NCBI GenBank assembly: GCA_943735955.1
Contig: OX030955.1
Coordinates: 10,866,147-10,930,146 of the forward strand
Direction: 5' to 3'
Source: Piscicola geometra
Lineage: Eukaryota; Annelida; Clitellata; Hirudinida; Piscicolidae
DNA length: 64,000 nucleotides
Shown: piece by piece, positions 23,691 to 34,900 of the stretch
Layout of the letters: each line of letters starts with the position of its first letter
Position numbering within the stretch: the first letter of the stretch is position 1
The notes under the pieces: generated by a model
The model's input: only the letters and a program-made list of their open reading frames with translations
Databases searched by the model: none
What the model was told of the DNA's origin: nothing
Made by a program: the position numbers and the translations under genes

Positions 23691-23894
23691 TAAAGATTGA
23701 AACTGAAATGATAATGACAATAAATTTAAGAAAAAAAAAGTAAATATCTATATTATATTATTATTATTATTTATTATTATTATTATTATTTTTTACAGTT
23801 ATTATTGACCATTTGTAAAAATATAAAAAAAGAATGAAATTGGGAAGCAAGAAATTGATTAATGAAAAATGAGCAGTAAATTTGTAAGTTATTG

Positions 23895-25676
23895 TTATCG
23901 GTCGAACAAGTACGTTTTCAGGGAACGGCTGAATGTCGCGGTCGAGCTCGGGGATTTGAGTCTATTGGGAAGACTATTCCAAAGAGTCGGCGCTGCAACA
24001 AAAAAGCTTCTTGCACCTGCATACTTGAGTTTGTAGCTCTGTGGAACTACATCTCTTGACCTAGCGGACCTGAGTCTTTCCCTCTGGGGAAGACTTGCTC
24101 TCATGACAATGCTACTCGACAAATAATCTGGACACTCATTAGACAGACACTTGTGCATTAACAAGATGTTTTTGTATTCAATTCTATTTTCAACACGAAG
24201 CCAGTGAAGCTCTTTGAGAACAGGGCTGATGTGATCATACTTTCTAGCACCTGTTATGAGCCTAGCTGTGGTGTTGATTATAGACTGAATTTTCTGCAGC
24301 TGCGTCATTGGCAACCCAGTAAGAATGATGTTGCCATAGTCAATTCGACTGAGAACCAAAGCAGAAGCCAATGTTCTCAGTGAGTCCTTGGTCAATAACC
24401 ATCTTATGGATCGTATTTGGCGTAAAGAAGCAAAGCAGGTTTGAGTCATCTTGTTGATGTGTGTCGTCATGGTGAGGTCTTTGTCGAGATAAACTCCTAG
24501 GTTTCTGACACTATCGGAAGGAATTATCTCGTTCTGACAAATGCGAACTGGATCTTTGGGAGTGTGAGTAGAGTTTCGACGGGATGAGAGCCAGATAACT
24601 TCAGTTTTGCTAGAGTTAAGTTTCAGTTGATTGGCACCCATCCAAGCAGCAATTTCATCAATGCATGATGACACCCTTGCTTGCAGGGCAGCCTGATGAC
24701 CTTTAATGCAATGACCGTAAATCTGGGTGTCATCAGCGTACTGATGAAAAGCGAGCTCATGTCTAGCTGCTATTCTTTCCAAATCTCCAGTGTACAAAGA
24801 GAACAGTAAAGGACCAAGGACTGAACCTTGGGGAACTCCTACAGCGGAAACCGACATTGTCGATTTTGTCCCACTACAGCGGATGTCAAAACATCTCTCA
24901 TTTAAGTAGTCCCTAAACCATTCTAACGCAGAGTCAGAGAAACCATAGGAGATGTGCAATCTTCGGAGCAGTGTTGCGTGATCTACCAGATCGAAAACTG
25001 CCGATAGATCAAGCAAAACTAACAATGTAAGCTTACCGTCATCTGCTGCCCTAACGATGTCTGAAAAGACTTTGGTTAAGGCAGTTTCTGTCGAATGATG
25101 ACGACGGTAGGCTGACTGCAAGGGAGGGAAAAGATGAAATTCTGCGAGGTAGTTGACTACTCTGTGGAGAACTAATCTTTCCATGAGTTTGGACAACACC
25201 CTCAAGTTTGAAATAGGCCTGTACGACGAAGTTTCAGTGAGTTTAAGACTTGGGTTCTTGAGCAGTGGCGTGATGTAGGCCGACTTGAAGGACTTCGGAA
25301 CCCTGTCTGCCGAAAAAGACCTGTTGAATAAGCTCACTAAAAAAAGAGCAATTATTCCAGATATCTCCTTCAACAGCCATGTAGGAACCGGGTCATTCGA
25401 GCACTGCTTATTCGGAAGCCCTTGAATAGCCCTAACTACTTCTTCTTCGTCGACTATGCTGAACCCATTCAAACTGAGCCCGTGCTCGCAGAATGAAAAT
25501 GTTGGGTCATCTTGGGCATTGATTGACCTTCTCGCCGACGCAACTTTCTCTGTGAGGTGTGCGTGATGGTCATCAGCACTGATGCCTGAGACTGACGACG
25601 TCTTACTTCTGCCCGCGATGCTATTGATGAGTTTCCAGGTGTCAGCTGGCTTCCCTTTGGACTGAGAGAGCTTCAA
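23895..25676 (-). CDS. LINE reverse transcriptase ORF (593 codons open)
   Basis: The open frame is a non-LTR reverse transcriptase. In order it shows SSYRPISNLRVLSKLMERLV, SAYRRHHSTETALTKVF, LLDLSAVFDLVDHATLL (catalytic Asp in the first D; the usual A-A-F is A-V-F), GVPQGSVLGPLLF, HQYADDTQIYGH (active-site YADD), KLNSSKTEVIWL, NLGVYLDKDLTM, LVLSRIDYGN, HWLRVENRIEYK and a C-terminal RSFFVAAPTLWNSLPNRLK. The end ...FSRSLKTYLFDR then stop is the usual C-terminus of this family. The frame continues upstream to about 25936 if one TAA at 25722-25724 is ignored (RPSDPWFDHECRASKR, CRRKREQFWNL), so this copy carries at least one premature stop. The coding core is remarkably well kept compared with other elements in the window and suggests recent insertion. 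It would reverse-transcribe its own RNA at the target site if complete. Confidence 0.9.
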   Translation of the reverse strand: MKLSQSKGKPADTWKLINSIAGRSKTSSVSGISADDHHAHLTEKVASARRSINAQDDPTFSFCEHGLSLNGFSIVDEEEVVRAIQGLPNKQCSNDPVPTWLLKEISGIIALFLVSLFNRSFSADRVPKSFKSAYITPLLKNPSLKLTETSSYRPISNLRVLSKLMERLVLHRVVNYLAEFHLFPPLQSAYRRHHSTETALTKVFSDIVRAADDGKLTLLVLLDLSAVFDLVDHATLLRRLHISYGFSDSALEWFRDYLNERCFDIRCSGTKSTMSVSAVGVPQGSVLGPLLFSLYTGDLERIAARHELAFHQYADDTQIYGHCIKGHQAALQARVSSCIDEIAAWMGANQLKLNSSKTEVIWLSSRRNSTHTPKDPVRICQNEIIPSDSVRNLGVYLDKDLTMTTHINKMTQTCFASLRQIRSIRWLLTKDSLRTLASALVLSRIDYGNIILTGLPMTQLQKIQSIINTTARLITGARKYDHISPVLKELHWLRVENRIEYKNILLMHKCLSNECPDYLSSSIVMRASLPQRERLRSARSRDVVPQSYKLKYAGARSFFVAAPTLWNSLPNRLKSPSSTATFSRSLKTYLFDR

Positions 25677-25960
25677 GTTCCAGAACTGCTCTCGCTTGCG
25701 TCTGCACAGACTCTTGTAAACTTACGACTGCTTGACCCAGGCAGTACGTGCTTGCTCATTTTTTGACTTACTGTAGCTTCTCTCAAGACTTCTCTTAAGG
25801 CGTTTAGAGGCGCGACACTCATGGTCAAACCAAGGGTCCGAAGGCCTCTGGTGTACTCTAACAGTCTTAAGAGGAATCAACTTAGCGAGAATGCTAATCA
25901 AAGTGGAGCTGTAGAGGTCAGCAGCTGAATCTACATCAAGGTCAGTGCTAGACGAGCTTT

Positions 25961-26047
25961 TTCATAGTCACTTATGCCATTATTCTCACTGCTTTCTTCA
26001 AAGATTAGTTTTTTGGCTTTTTCTGCGCTAAATCGTCTGCTTGCCAT
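25961..26047 (-). pseudogene. Possible piggyBac-like transposase N-terminus
   Basis: Starting with ATG at 26047 on the minus strand, the frame reads MASRRFSAEKAKKLIFEES then SENNGISDYEK before meeting LINE sequence. Many piggyBac-derived proteins begin with a short basic-hydrophobic stretch of this sort followed by an acidic region. The likely continuation is at 22975-23190 on the other side of the LINE. Only 30 residues are available, so the assignment is tentative. Confidence 0.4.
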
Positions 26048-26357
26048 TTTATTTTTTCATAAAATAAGTAATAGGAATGAGCGATTTCACATGCAATATA
26101 ATTAGTTTACAACATAGACAAAATCAATAGAATTTTTACCTAACAGAAGTAATGTATATAGGAATGATTTCTAATGATAAAAGCCACAAATTAAATGTTC
26201 AATTATGTCTTCAGAAAATAATATATTGACGTCAGTCAATGCAAACGATAGATATCAACAGTCTATAACATAATCTGTTTTAAAATAACTGACATTGTAA
26301 GATGTAGATCATTATTAACATTGGGGTAAAAAAAAATACCCCAACCGTTCTCATTGG
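26048..26357. other. AT-rich DNA without a recognisable gene
   Basis: No feature was supported. It would be the upstream flank of the possible piggyBac frame. Confidence 0.4.
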
Positions 26358-26697
26358 TAGAGGAAAGTCGGGTAATATGGGATAGTCGGGTAATATGGGA
26401 TAGCCGGGTAATATGGGATATCAATATGGGTTCTGGCTAAGTTTATATTTGAAATCAAATAAAAAATTATGAACTGCTTAAGATAGACCCCAATAATAGA
26501 ATGAAACTTTAAAAAAATCAGTTGATTGCTTGCCTATCGCTTTCTTCAGGTCAGGAAGTGTTTTGTTACTTTCAAAATTTCAACAGACATAATTTTAAAA
26601 ATTTTAAACTCAATGTTAACAAGTATTTTAACGTGCAGTAAAAGAGTTTTTTTATAACAATTTGTTTATTTTTTTCATACATTTTGAATAGTTTCCG
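26358..26697 (+). mobile_element. MITE family C, truncated by a LINE insertion
   Basis: TA|GAGGAAAGTCGGGTAATATG at 26358 is followed by three tandem GGGTAATATGGGATA blocks and the interior known from 7517-7860. The match ends about 26685, where the (TTGTA)n tail of a minus-strand LINE begins. Confidence 0.75.
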
Positions 26698-27550
26698 GCA
26701 AACAATACAATACAATACAATACAACGACGAGTATTATTAACGTGGCGTAAACCCGGACGGGCTTCAAGACCACTTGGTTATGGAAAATTTGATAATAAT
26801 ATTAATGATAGATGAATAAATGGAAAGTATAGGAAAAGTGGGGTATTGAAATTTAACAATAAAATCATTTATATATATATATATACATACATACATATAC
26901 ACATACCTAAACACTCATTAGACAGACACTTGTGCATTAACAAGATGTTTTGTATTCAATTCTATTTTCAACACGAAGCCAGTGAAGTCCCTAAACCATT
27001 CTAACGCAGAGTCAGAGAAACCATAGGAGATGTGCAGTCTTCGGAGCAGTGTTGCGTGATCTACCAGATCGAAAGCTGCCGATAGATCAAGCAAAACTAA
27101 CAATGTAAGCTTACCGTCATCTGCTGCCCTAACGATGTCTGAAAAGACTTTGGTTATGGCAGTTTCTGTCGAATGATGACGACGGTAGGCTGACTGCAAG
27201 GGAAGGAAAAGATGAAATTCTGCGAGGTAGTTGACTACTCTGTGGAGAACTAATTTTTCCAAGAGTTTGGACAATACCCTCAAGTTTGAAATAGGCCTGT
27301 ACGACAAAGTTTCAGTGAGTTTAAGACTTGGCTTCTTGAGCAGTGGCGTGATGTAGGCCGACTTGAAAGACTTTGGAACCCTGCCTGCCGAAAAAGACCT
27401 GTTGAATAAGCTCACTAAAAAAGGAGCAATTATTCCAGATATCTCCTTCAACAGCCATGTAGGAACCGGGTCATTCGAGCACTGCTTTTTGGGAAGCCCT
27501 TGAATAGCCCTAACTACTTCTTCTTCGTCGACTATGCTGAACCCATTCAA
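26698..27550 (-). mobile_element. Internally deleted derivative of the 23190-25945 LINE
   Basis: The 3' tail (26698-26890) and an RT N-terminal half (26990-27550; KSAYITPLLKKPSLKL, SAYRRHHSTETAITKVF, LLDLSAAFDLVDHATLL) match the full copy closely. After WFRDF the sequence jumps to the region coding IEYK...HKCLSNE and then jumps again to the 3' tail, so the part with YADD and most of the C-terminus are deleted. The frame at 26918-27550 is therefore a fusion. This copy keeps the canonical SAAFD where the longer copy has SAVFD. Confidence 0.8.
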
Positions 27551-27649
27551 AATTTCAAAAATTTAATGAGAAGTACAATGATTTCATTATTCAAGTTATT
27601 GGGCTCAAATTAAAATTATACTATATTCCATAAAACGCAGCAATACGAT

Positions 27650-28180
27650 CTTGAGTTCAGCAGCAGTCACACTGAAGGCGATTCAGAGCGATGTACTAGC
27701 AAAAACAGGTAGCAACAGATATGCAGCATACATTATAGCAGCTGCAGCCGAATTTCTTGGACACAACTTTTCAACAATAAAGATAAAGATATAATCCATC
27801 AGACAGTACAGATGAAAAAAATTTTTTAATCCAGATTGCTCATTGACAATTCATTAGGACTGTAAAATGTTGCGTGTTTAAAGGGAAATAGATATAGTGA
27901 TCGACTTGTAGGTCTGGTGTCTGGAGATGGAACAGTGAAACTGTTAGGGTTAAGAAAACTTCCCACTGAAACTGAACAGGCAGACTCCACTCCGGTTGTC
28001 TTTTCTGTTTCTTGGAGCAGAAGCTACGGCTGATATACAGATTCGTTCTCCTAGGGCATTCCCCAGAGCTCGATGGATTGCCAAGATCATCTACTGTTTA
28101 AAACTTTTTTCTGCATAATAATTGTCATAGTTGAGGCTGCAATCAAGTTTATGTTTGGCACTTGTGGTATTCAAGTGATA
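27650..28180 (+). pseudogene. Relic of unassigned repeat-borne protein family G
   Basis: Pieces in order: NRYAAYIIAAAAEFLGHNFS near 27715, DRLVGLVSGDGTVKLLGLRK near 27900, then after an internal deletion AFPRARWIAKIIYCLK near 28058. Each piece lies in a different frame or is followed by stops, so the gene is dead. The deletion joins an early and a late part of the protein. See 20940-21440 and 28960-29250 for other copies. Confidence 0.5.
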
Positions 28181-28959
28181 GTCTAGTTAGTCCTAATTTT
28201 TATTATCTTAAAGTGTCAGCAGAGATGAAGTCAGCCATGTTTACAGCAGATCATCCTCGTCACCTTGTCTCCTGTGCTGATCTACTTCAAAAAAGGTTGT
28301 GTGACTTTGTATTAGAATAAACAAAAAACCTAATTATAGCATTAAAAATATCTCAAAGATTCCTAAAAAAGAGTCCTGATAAATGCCCCATGCAGCATGG
28401 GATTGCGACAAAGATTATATTGTTAGTCAGACAAGGGCTAACAGTTTAAAAGTGGTGAAAGATGCAGATGAGAGGGGACTGGCTTCAATACAAGCAATCA
28501 ATAATGTGTTGTTTAACCTAAAAGATCAAAAACAATTCTAGCTTGAAATTTCAGAAAAACACCGACAAATTTCATTTTGATCATGCTTTCGTATACAAAT
28601 AAAAAACATATTTAAAATAAATAACTTCAATAATGTCTTTTAGTTTAAAGATAGTTTTCTGAATAAATTCAAGTTTGTTATTTTTTGTCAAAACTGTATT
28701 TTCAATATAAAAGATGAATAAATGTTCCTGATAATTTTAAATATTGCAAAGCTTTCTTGGTGTTGCGCGAGTGGTAAATATCGAAATAATTACAGAAAAC
28801 TTCACAAAGATTTTTTTTACAATAAAAGGGGCTAAAAACAAGTTTAAGAGATTTTGAAATTGAAATGGTCATTTTATTGGCACCCTAGTAACCACGCTCC
28901 AACTCAAAGTACTACTCAACCCGAACGTAGTTGACCATACAACGTTATCAGTCCAAGTT
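28181..28959. other. AT-rich DNA with faint repeat similarity
   Basis: 28280-28380 faintly resembles 19720-19830 (TTGTGTGACTTTGTATTAGAA, then AAAAATATCTCAAAGATTC), probably more of the hAT/family G mosaic. No gene was recognised. Confidence 0.4.
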
Positions 28960-29250
28960 TAGCAGCTGCTCTCGACAGAATTAAATTTATCGATAGAAAT
29001 GAGCATACATTATTGCAGCAGCGGCCCAATATTTTTGACACAAGGCTGATTTAAACATTTTTTTTCTGAAGCGTTTTACAGAGCTCGTTGGATGGCCAAG
29101 ATCATCTGCTATCGTAAAATAATCTTGATTCATTTAACAATTAAGTTGACTGCACAAGAATTGCTATTACTCGGTTACTTTAACACTGTCATTCTTAAGG
29201 TTAACCTTAAAGTGTGGGTGGGGCATGTTTTTATATCAAGAAATTTGAAT
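28960..29250 (+). pseudogene. Relic of unassigned repeat-borne protein family G
   Basis: AAALDRIKFIDRNEHT near 28965 is followed by the C-terminal piece FYRARWMAKIICYRKIILI near 29077, then IKLTAQELLLLGYF. The motif [HY]RARW[MI]AKIIxxxKIxL is shared with 28058 and (degenerate) with 20960. The central part is missing. Confidence 0.5.
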
Positions 29251-29283
29251 GTTTTTCTTATTAATCCTAAACAAATTAAATAG

Positions 29284-30220
29284 GTTTATGAAACTTTTAA
29301 ATTATTCGTTTAATATTTAAATTTGCAATAATTTGACCATTTTAATAATTTTCACGTGTTTTTCTTACATTTAAAAAAATCTGTTTGAAACTCAAAATAG
29401 ATAATCTAAAGGTTTCGTTCTTATTTTCCATTTTTAAACTCCGACCTTCGTTTGCTTCAAAATGTGCTTTGTAAGTATTATGAACCAAAATAGCCAAAAG
29501 TTAAAATTCTAAAAAATGTGCATAATGAAAAAATTTTCATTAAAATATTATATTTATATTTCAAGGGCTTCTATCTTTCTCATTTGGTATTTGGTTTTGA
29601 AGCAATCAACTAAATAAAGAATAAAAATTACATTTTAGAGTAATTAAGTCTTAAATAATGTTGAATCATTGAGTTTTCAATCTTGATAAATAATTAATAA
29701 TAGTTTTCGAAAACATCAAACTTGTGAAAAACTATTTTTTTATATTAAAAAAACTTACTCTTTCCAATTTGCAAACTTCAAACTTAAAAATTCAAAAGTG
29801 TAAAATTAATACACAAACCAATTTATCTAAAAATAAAAGTTAACGAAAATAATGCAATTTAAAATGTTATTCAAACAAAATTTGATTTCCTACAGTCGCG
29901 TGAGGATTCGTGCCTTGCGATCGCGATCATGACGTGACCGAATTTCTAGTCTTTATATACGCCGTCAACACGTCGCTTGGCATCCAGGGGATTCTATTTT
30001 ATACAAGACCCTGCCAAAAACGGGTTTGAAAGAGCATAGTAAGTTATTATTTATTTAATATTTTATTCGAATTTGAGATTTATATATTTTTTTATGATTA
30101 CATTGTTTAATTAGTTTAAATAAACTGAATAAAACTAAATCAACAATTCATTCAAAATATTATCTTACAATTTTAGAGAAATATATATCTTAAAAAATAT
30201 AAATATCCCTTGGAAACTTT
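29284..30220. other. AT-rich DNA with one GC-richer patch
   Basis: 29893-30010 is unusually GC-rich for this window (TCGCGTGAGGATTCGTGCC, CGATCGCGATCATGACGTG) and has no open frame of note. It could be an old regulatory or repeat sequence. Nothing else was supported. Confidence 0.35.
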
Positions 30221-30418
30221 TTGCAAAGAGTTTGGGTGGAATTCATAAAACAAGGCCACGTTGCAGGCATTTGCAAAAGCGATAAGCCTTCTACGGCGTT
30301 TGTGAGTATTGGAGCTGATCTTATCGACTCCTCGAGGCCCGTTGAGGCGTTGATAGAATGTTCTGAAATTTATTGGTTTCTCTCAAATAAAGAATTGATG
30401 TGGAATGGTCAACAATAA
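30221..30418 (+). pseudogene. Possible retrotransposon gag zinc-knuckle relic
   Basis: The 65-codon frame includes FIKQGHVAGICKSDKP, which resembles the second half of a CX2CX4HX4C zinc knuckle (K-x-G-H-x-A-x-x-C). The first two Cys are absent (VWVEF). No protease or RT follows. Weak evidence. Confidence 0.25.
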
Positions 30419-31520
30419 TTGGGGGTTTTCCATATAAATCAATCAATTTGTCAATTTTAACTTTTTCAAGTGCTTTGAAAAAGCTCGAATAATTGACTAG
30501 TCAATAAAACTTATTTATAACTTTTGGGTTTTTATCGCCACCTATCAACCATTATAAAAATTTGAAAATTCGTTTTTTGGGCAAATTCACGCTGTAGTTT
30601 ATTGGTGACTATGTTCAAGTAGAAAGGATTTAGTGTGTAGATAGGTGTTTATCAAAAAATTAATATAGGAAGGTGTTTTTGTTTTTGGCAAAAAATAAAA
30701 TTCAAGCTTGGCGATATATCAACTTGACAACAGCTAGAGCTAGTCAAGTAGGCGGTGTTTCAAGAGTTTCTTTACCATTTATTTGAATTGTTCGCGTTGC
30801 ATATAAAGAACTATTAACATATTCATTTATATTACGGCTGCGCAACCTTACGCAACAGCGAGACAATATAGAGCATTCAAAAGCAGGGCATACTTATTCA
30901 GTTCCATGAACAAATGAATAAAACTGTGGAATTTTTCAAATGACTTTTAGATTCCTATATATTACTCGCTACAATTCATAAACGGGAACAAAGCCTTTTT
31001 AACATTTGTTTCATGATATTCTTCTCAAATTGTTGATAATTTATAAAAGTATCAAATTAGCTTGAACTTGATTTTATAAGTTTTTAAGCTTATTGATAAT
31101 AAAGATTAGAAAATTGTAATTGTTGAAGAATTCATCTCCTTCTCATTTGGTGGTTTGTTTATTAATTTTTTAAAATAACATTCATACTAAAAAATAGAGC
31201 TACTCTACAATTAAGAATTTTAAGTTACAATTTTTTATGCAAGATGTTATTTTCCGGGAAAATTTTACAGAAAATAACAAAAAAGACAACTTTTTCTTCA
31301 GTTTAAATTTCATTGTATTTTTTCAATAATTAATAAAATTACTCATTCGCTTTCTTGCAAAACAGAAAAACTCGGTTACTTTCAAATCTGTATTGCACAA
31401 CCGTAAAAAGTTCACTTTGATTTCTATGAAATAACTTTAAATATCAACAAACTGAAAGCTAATTTACAAATTTGAATAAATCAACAACAACAATTCAAGC
31501 AATATACAGAGTGAGACCGA
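30419..31520. other. Upstream region of the kinesin-like gene
   Basis: AT-rich and without coding exons. A CAATATACAG just before 31511 could be a splice or trans-splice acceptor for the 5' leader of the gene at 31521. No promoter element could be fixed. Confidence 0.3.
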
Positions 31521-31911
31521 ATGGCTGAAGAAGAAACCTTTCAATACTACGAAATCCTCGACAATTACACAATATGGCGATTAGAGACACTGGAACCAGC
31601 CCCTCCACGAAACAACCTTTCACTGGTTCCCGTTCAAACTTTAAATCAAAACCAATCTCCTTCCATGAACTTCCCAGCCAATATGACTTGGCAAGAAAAA
31701 CTTGAAAAGATCAAAGCTTCAATATCTGTGCCGAACACTCCAACGAGACCTCCTTTCTCCGGCTACTCTCTTCTCAATGCCTCTCCAACATTGCTTCTGA
31801 CTCAGTCACATGACGTCCCCGTGCACCAAAAAAGAAATCTCATCCAGAACCTGGAGGTGATGAGGGAAGACATCGGAAGAAAGATTGAACGCCTTAGGCT
31901 GGAGGTTGAAG
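31521..31911 (+). CDS. Kinesin-like exon 1 (start)
   Basis: Begins MAEEETFQYYEILDNY and ends in a heptad-like stretch NLEVMREDIGRKIERLRLEV, with donor GAAG|GTACGT in phase 1. Context of the start is CCGAATGG. Confidence 0.75.
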
Positions 31912-34900
31912 GTACGTTACATTGAACATATTTATATCCTATTTAAATGTCGCTAAATAATGTTAGATTAAATTATATACCTATGTTTCTCATAAATATG
32001 ACTAAGGGCATGAATTTTGACTTTAAAGTTCCATGTAAAAGTATACACCAATTTTATACGTGTTAGTATTAATTTTCTCTGATCCTCAATCATAACGAAT
32101 GCACATAAAACTTCGCTCTGTAACACATCGTATGTATTATTATCTTATAACGACTCTGTAATAAGCCTCTGATTGTTATAGATTGACATCGCTTGTTTGT
32201 AATGCTTCTGAAAGTAAGCTAATGAACCTTCAGTCTAGCTTGATACAATAGTGTCCTCGAAACAAATTCATTTAGATTATAATTAACTAAACGAATTGGT
32301 TCAAATAACTTGGTCTGAAATGAAAAAAACATTAGTTTGAAAAAAGATTCAAATACAATTTTGAAAAAATAATTTTTGAAAGATAAAAAAATAGAACCTT
32401 TAATATTCAACTCGTATGAAGTCGAGCTTTAACATGAGACTTATGCTAATACGGAGTATAATTCCCCGTCATTGTTTGATATATTCAACTATTTTACACT
32501 ACTTAGAATAAAAAAAGTAGTATTGATTTACTGCATAAATTTGTGACCTTTTGAGCACTAGAAAATGCTATTAAGAGCTTAAGCCAAAAGTCAACGCACA
32601 ATAATGCAAGAAGGCTTACAAATTAGAGTTTTATCTATGTTGACTTTTGATTACCCCATTAATAAATTAACGCAATGAAAAATTTCAACACTGGTAAATT
32701 AAATTAACTTTTTGTACTTTATAAATCATTTTTTTCTTTTAACATACGGAAAATATATTCGAAAACTATTTGAGACGAAAATTCTCTAATTATAAAAAAA
32801 TCACCTGTTTCAGTGTAATACTAAAAGGAAGAATTTAATTTTAATTTTTCTTTTTCATCGTTGAAGGACATGGGCGGTGATCCTGGGGAGGGGGTTCCTG
32901 GGGTCCGGACCCACCACTTTTTGGTAGTCAGAAGACACTTTAATTATAGTGACTCCAGGACCCCCCAAGGATCGCTGCCCATGCTATTAATGAGAACTCT
33001 ACTCAAGCTTTAAATTTAAAGATTTTATTCTCAAATTTTTTGACAAATTTTGTTATACTTAAATTATTTATTTTATTTATTTATTTATCATAAGTAAACT
33101 AAAAGTAAAAAAATTGTTTTTCAAAATACTAGTAGAGAAAAGTCGGGTAATATGGGATAGTCAAGTAATATGGGATACCAAGGTTTTGGCAAAGTTTATA
33201 TTTGAAATCAAATAAAAAAATTATGAACTGCTTAAGATAGTCCTCAATGATAGAATAAAGCAGAAATATCAGTTGATTGCTGGCCTATTGCTTGCTTCAG
33301 GCCAGAAAGTGTTTTGTGAATTTCAAAAGTTTTGACAGACATAATTCCAAAAATTCCAAACTAAATAATAACAAGTGTTTTAAAAATAAATTTTAATTTC
33401 AACATTCAGTAAAAGAGTTGTTTTTATTAAACTTTGTCCTTTTTTTGTTAAATTTTTTTATCAGCAAGTATGAATAATTTTTTTGTCTAGATAACATGTC
33501 GCCTATTATTAGACACTGTATGTAAGCTGAAAAAAAAAAGTAGCATTCTTAAAACCATGAAATAATCTTCAATAAATAATTATATATTGTAAATTTAAAA
33601 GTATCTCGTTAAATTTGACTTCTAATTCAATAATATTTCTACGTTTTTTTAATAAGTTTTAAAAGTTTCTATGGTTATTTTTCTTTTTACATCGACATTT
33701 GTCAAACAATTTTGAAGATTCATTTCTCAAACCACATAGAAAACTCCGTGAAAGTAACATTTCAATTCTTAATATATTATTATTAGTTTATTTTATTTTA
33801 AATACACTAATAAAAATTCAAAAAATTTCTTTAAATTTATCAACTCTTTTTGACATCGATCTGACTCCAGTAATAGCAGTGATGTATTGATCTGTTCTGA
33901 TGATGAATCAACAGTATTCGATTTATCTGCAAAAGTGCCAAATAAAAAAGACACTAAAAACTTTCTCAAGATCAACGAGGAGAAATCTGGATTCAATGCT
34001 TCAGTTCTTCCTTGTAGGCTCACCTTGATTGTGCCAGTGCCGAAGAAGAATATCTTATTTGTGACTTTTGAAAATAGACACTAATTCATTTTCATCATTT
34101 AAAATTCAATATAATAAAAGTTTTGTGACGTTTTTTCCTTTTTTCATTCATGTTGAAATGACTTTTTCTTGTTTGAAAATGATAAATAACTTGTTTAAAA
34201 CATATTGTTGCTTTATTATGAGTTTAAATTAAAAAAAAAAATATTACAAGTGGTATGACGACTTAATGCTTTTTAATTCATTTCAACTGCCTATCCCATA
34301 TTGCACTTTGGAAAATTAATATTTTAAAATATAAATAAATGAAAAACATCAATTTTTACAAATTAAATATTATTACGAATGATTATAGTATGTACTAAAA
34401 ACGTTTTGAATATTATTTCCTCAAAAATAAAATGAGCAATTTAGAAAAAAATAAATGGTATTCCATAATACCCGACTTTTCTCTATATATATATTTAGTT
34501 TCAATGTTTGTCCTATACACAAAAACATTTAATTTTCGTTATACAAAAACATTAGAGAAGAAAAATAAGATGCAAAAAAGTGCGCCTTACAGATGGTGTT
34601 TCAAGCTAACACAATTTAAGATCATTTATGACTTTCGAGTGTGTTGGTTAGATGGTAAGTCGTCGTACTTGCTACTCAAAGATCACCAGTTCGAACCGTG
34701 AGCTATGAACGCTTTTGGCAAAAAACAACATGCCACTATATATTTATCTATAACTTTGGCAAATATTAATCGATCCTCAATTTTTTCCACTGTTTTATTC
34801 AGAAAAGAATGAAAAATAAGATTTCACAAAGTTTATATTTATTTCATCAAAATGCAGTACTTTTATCTAACGATAATTAAACTAGTGTAAAATATTAAAA

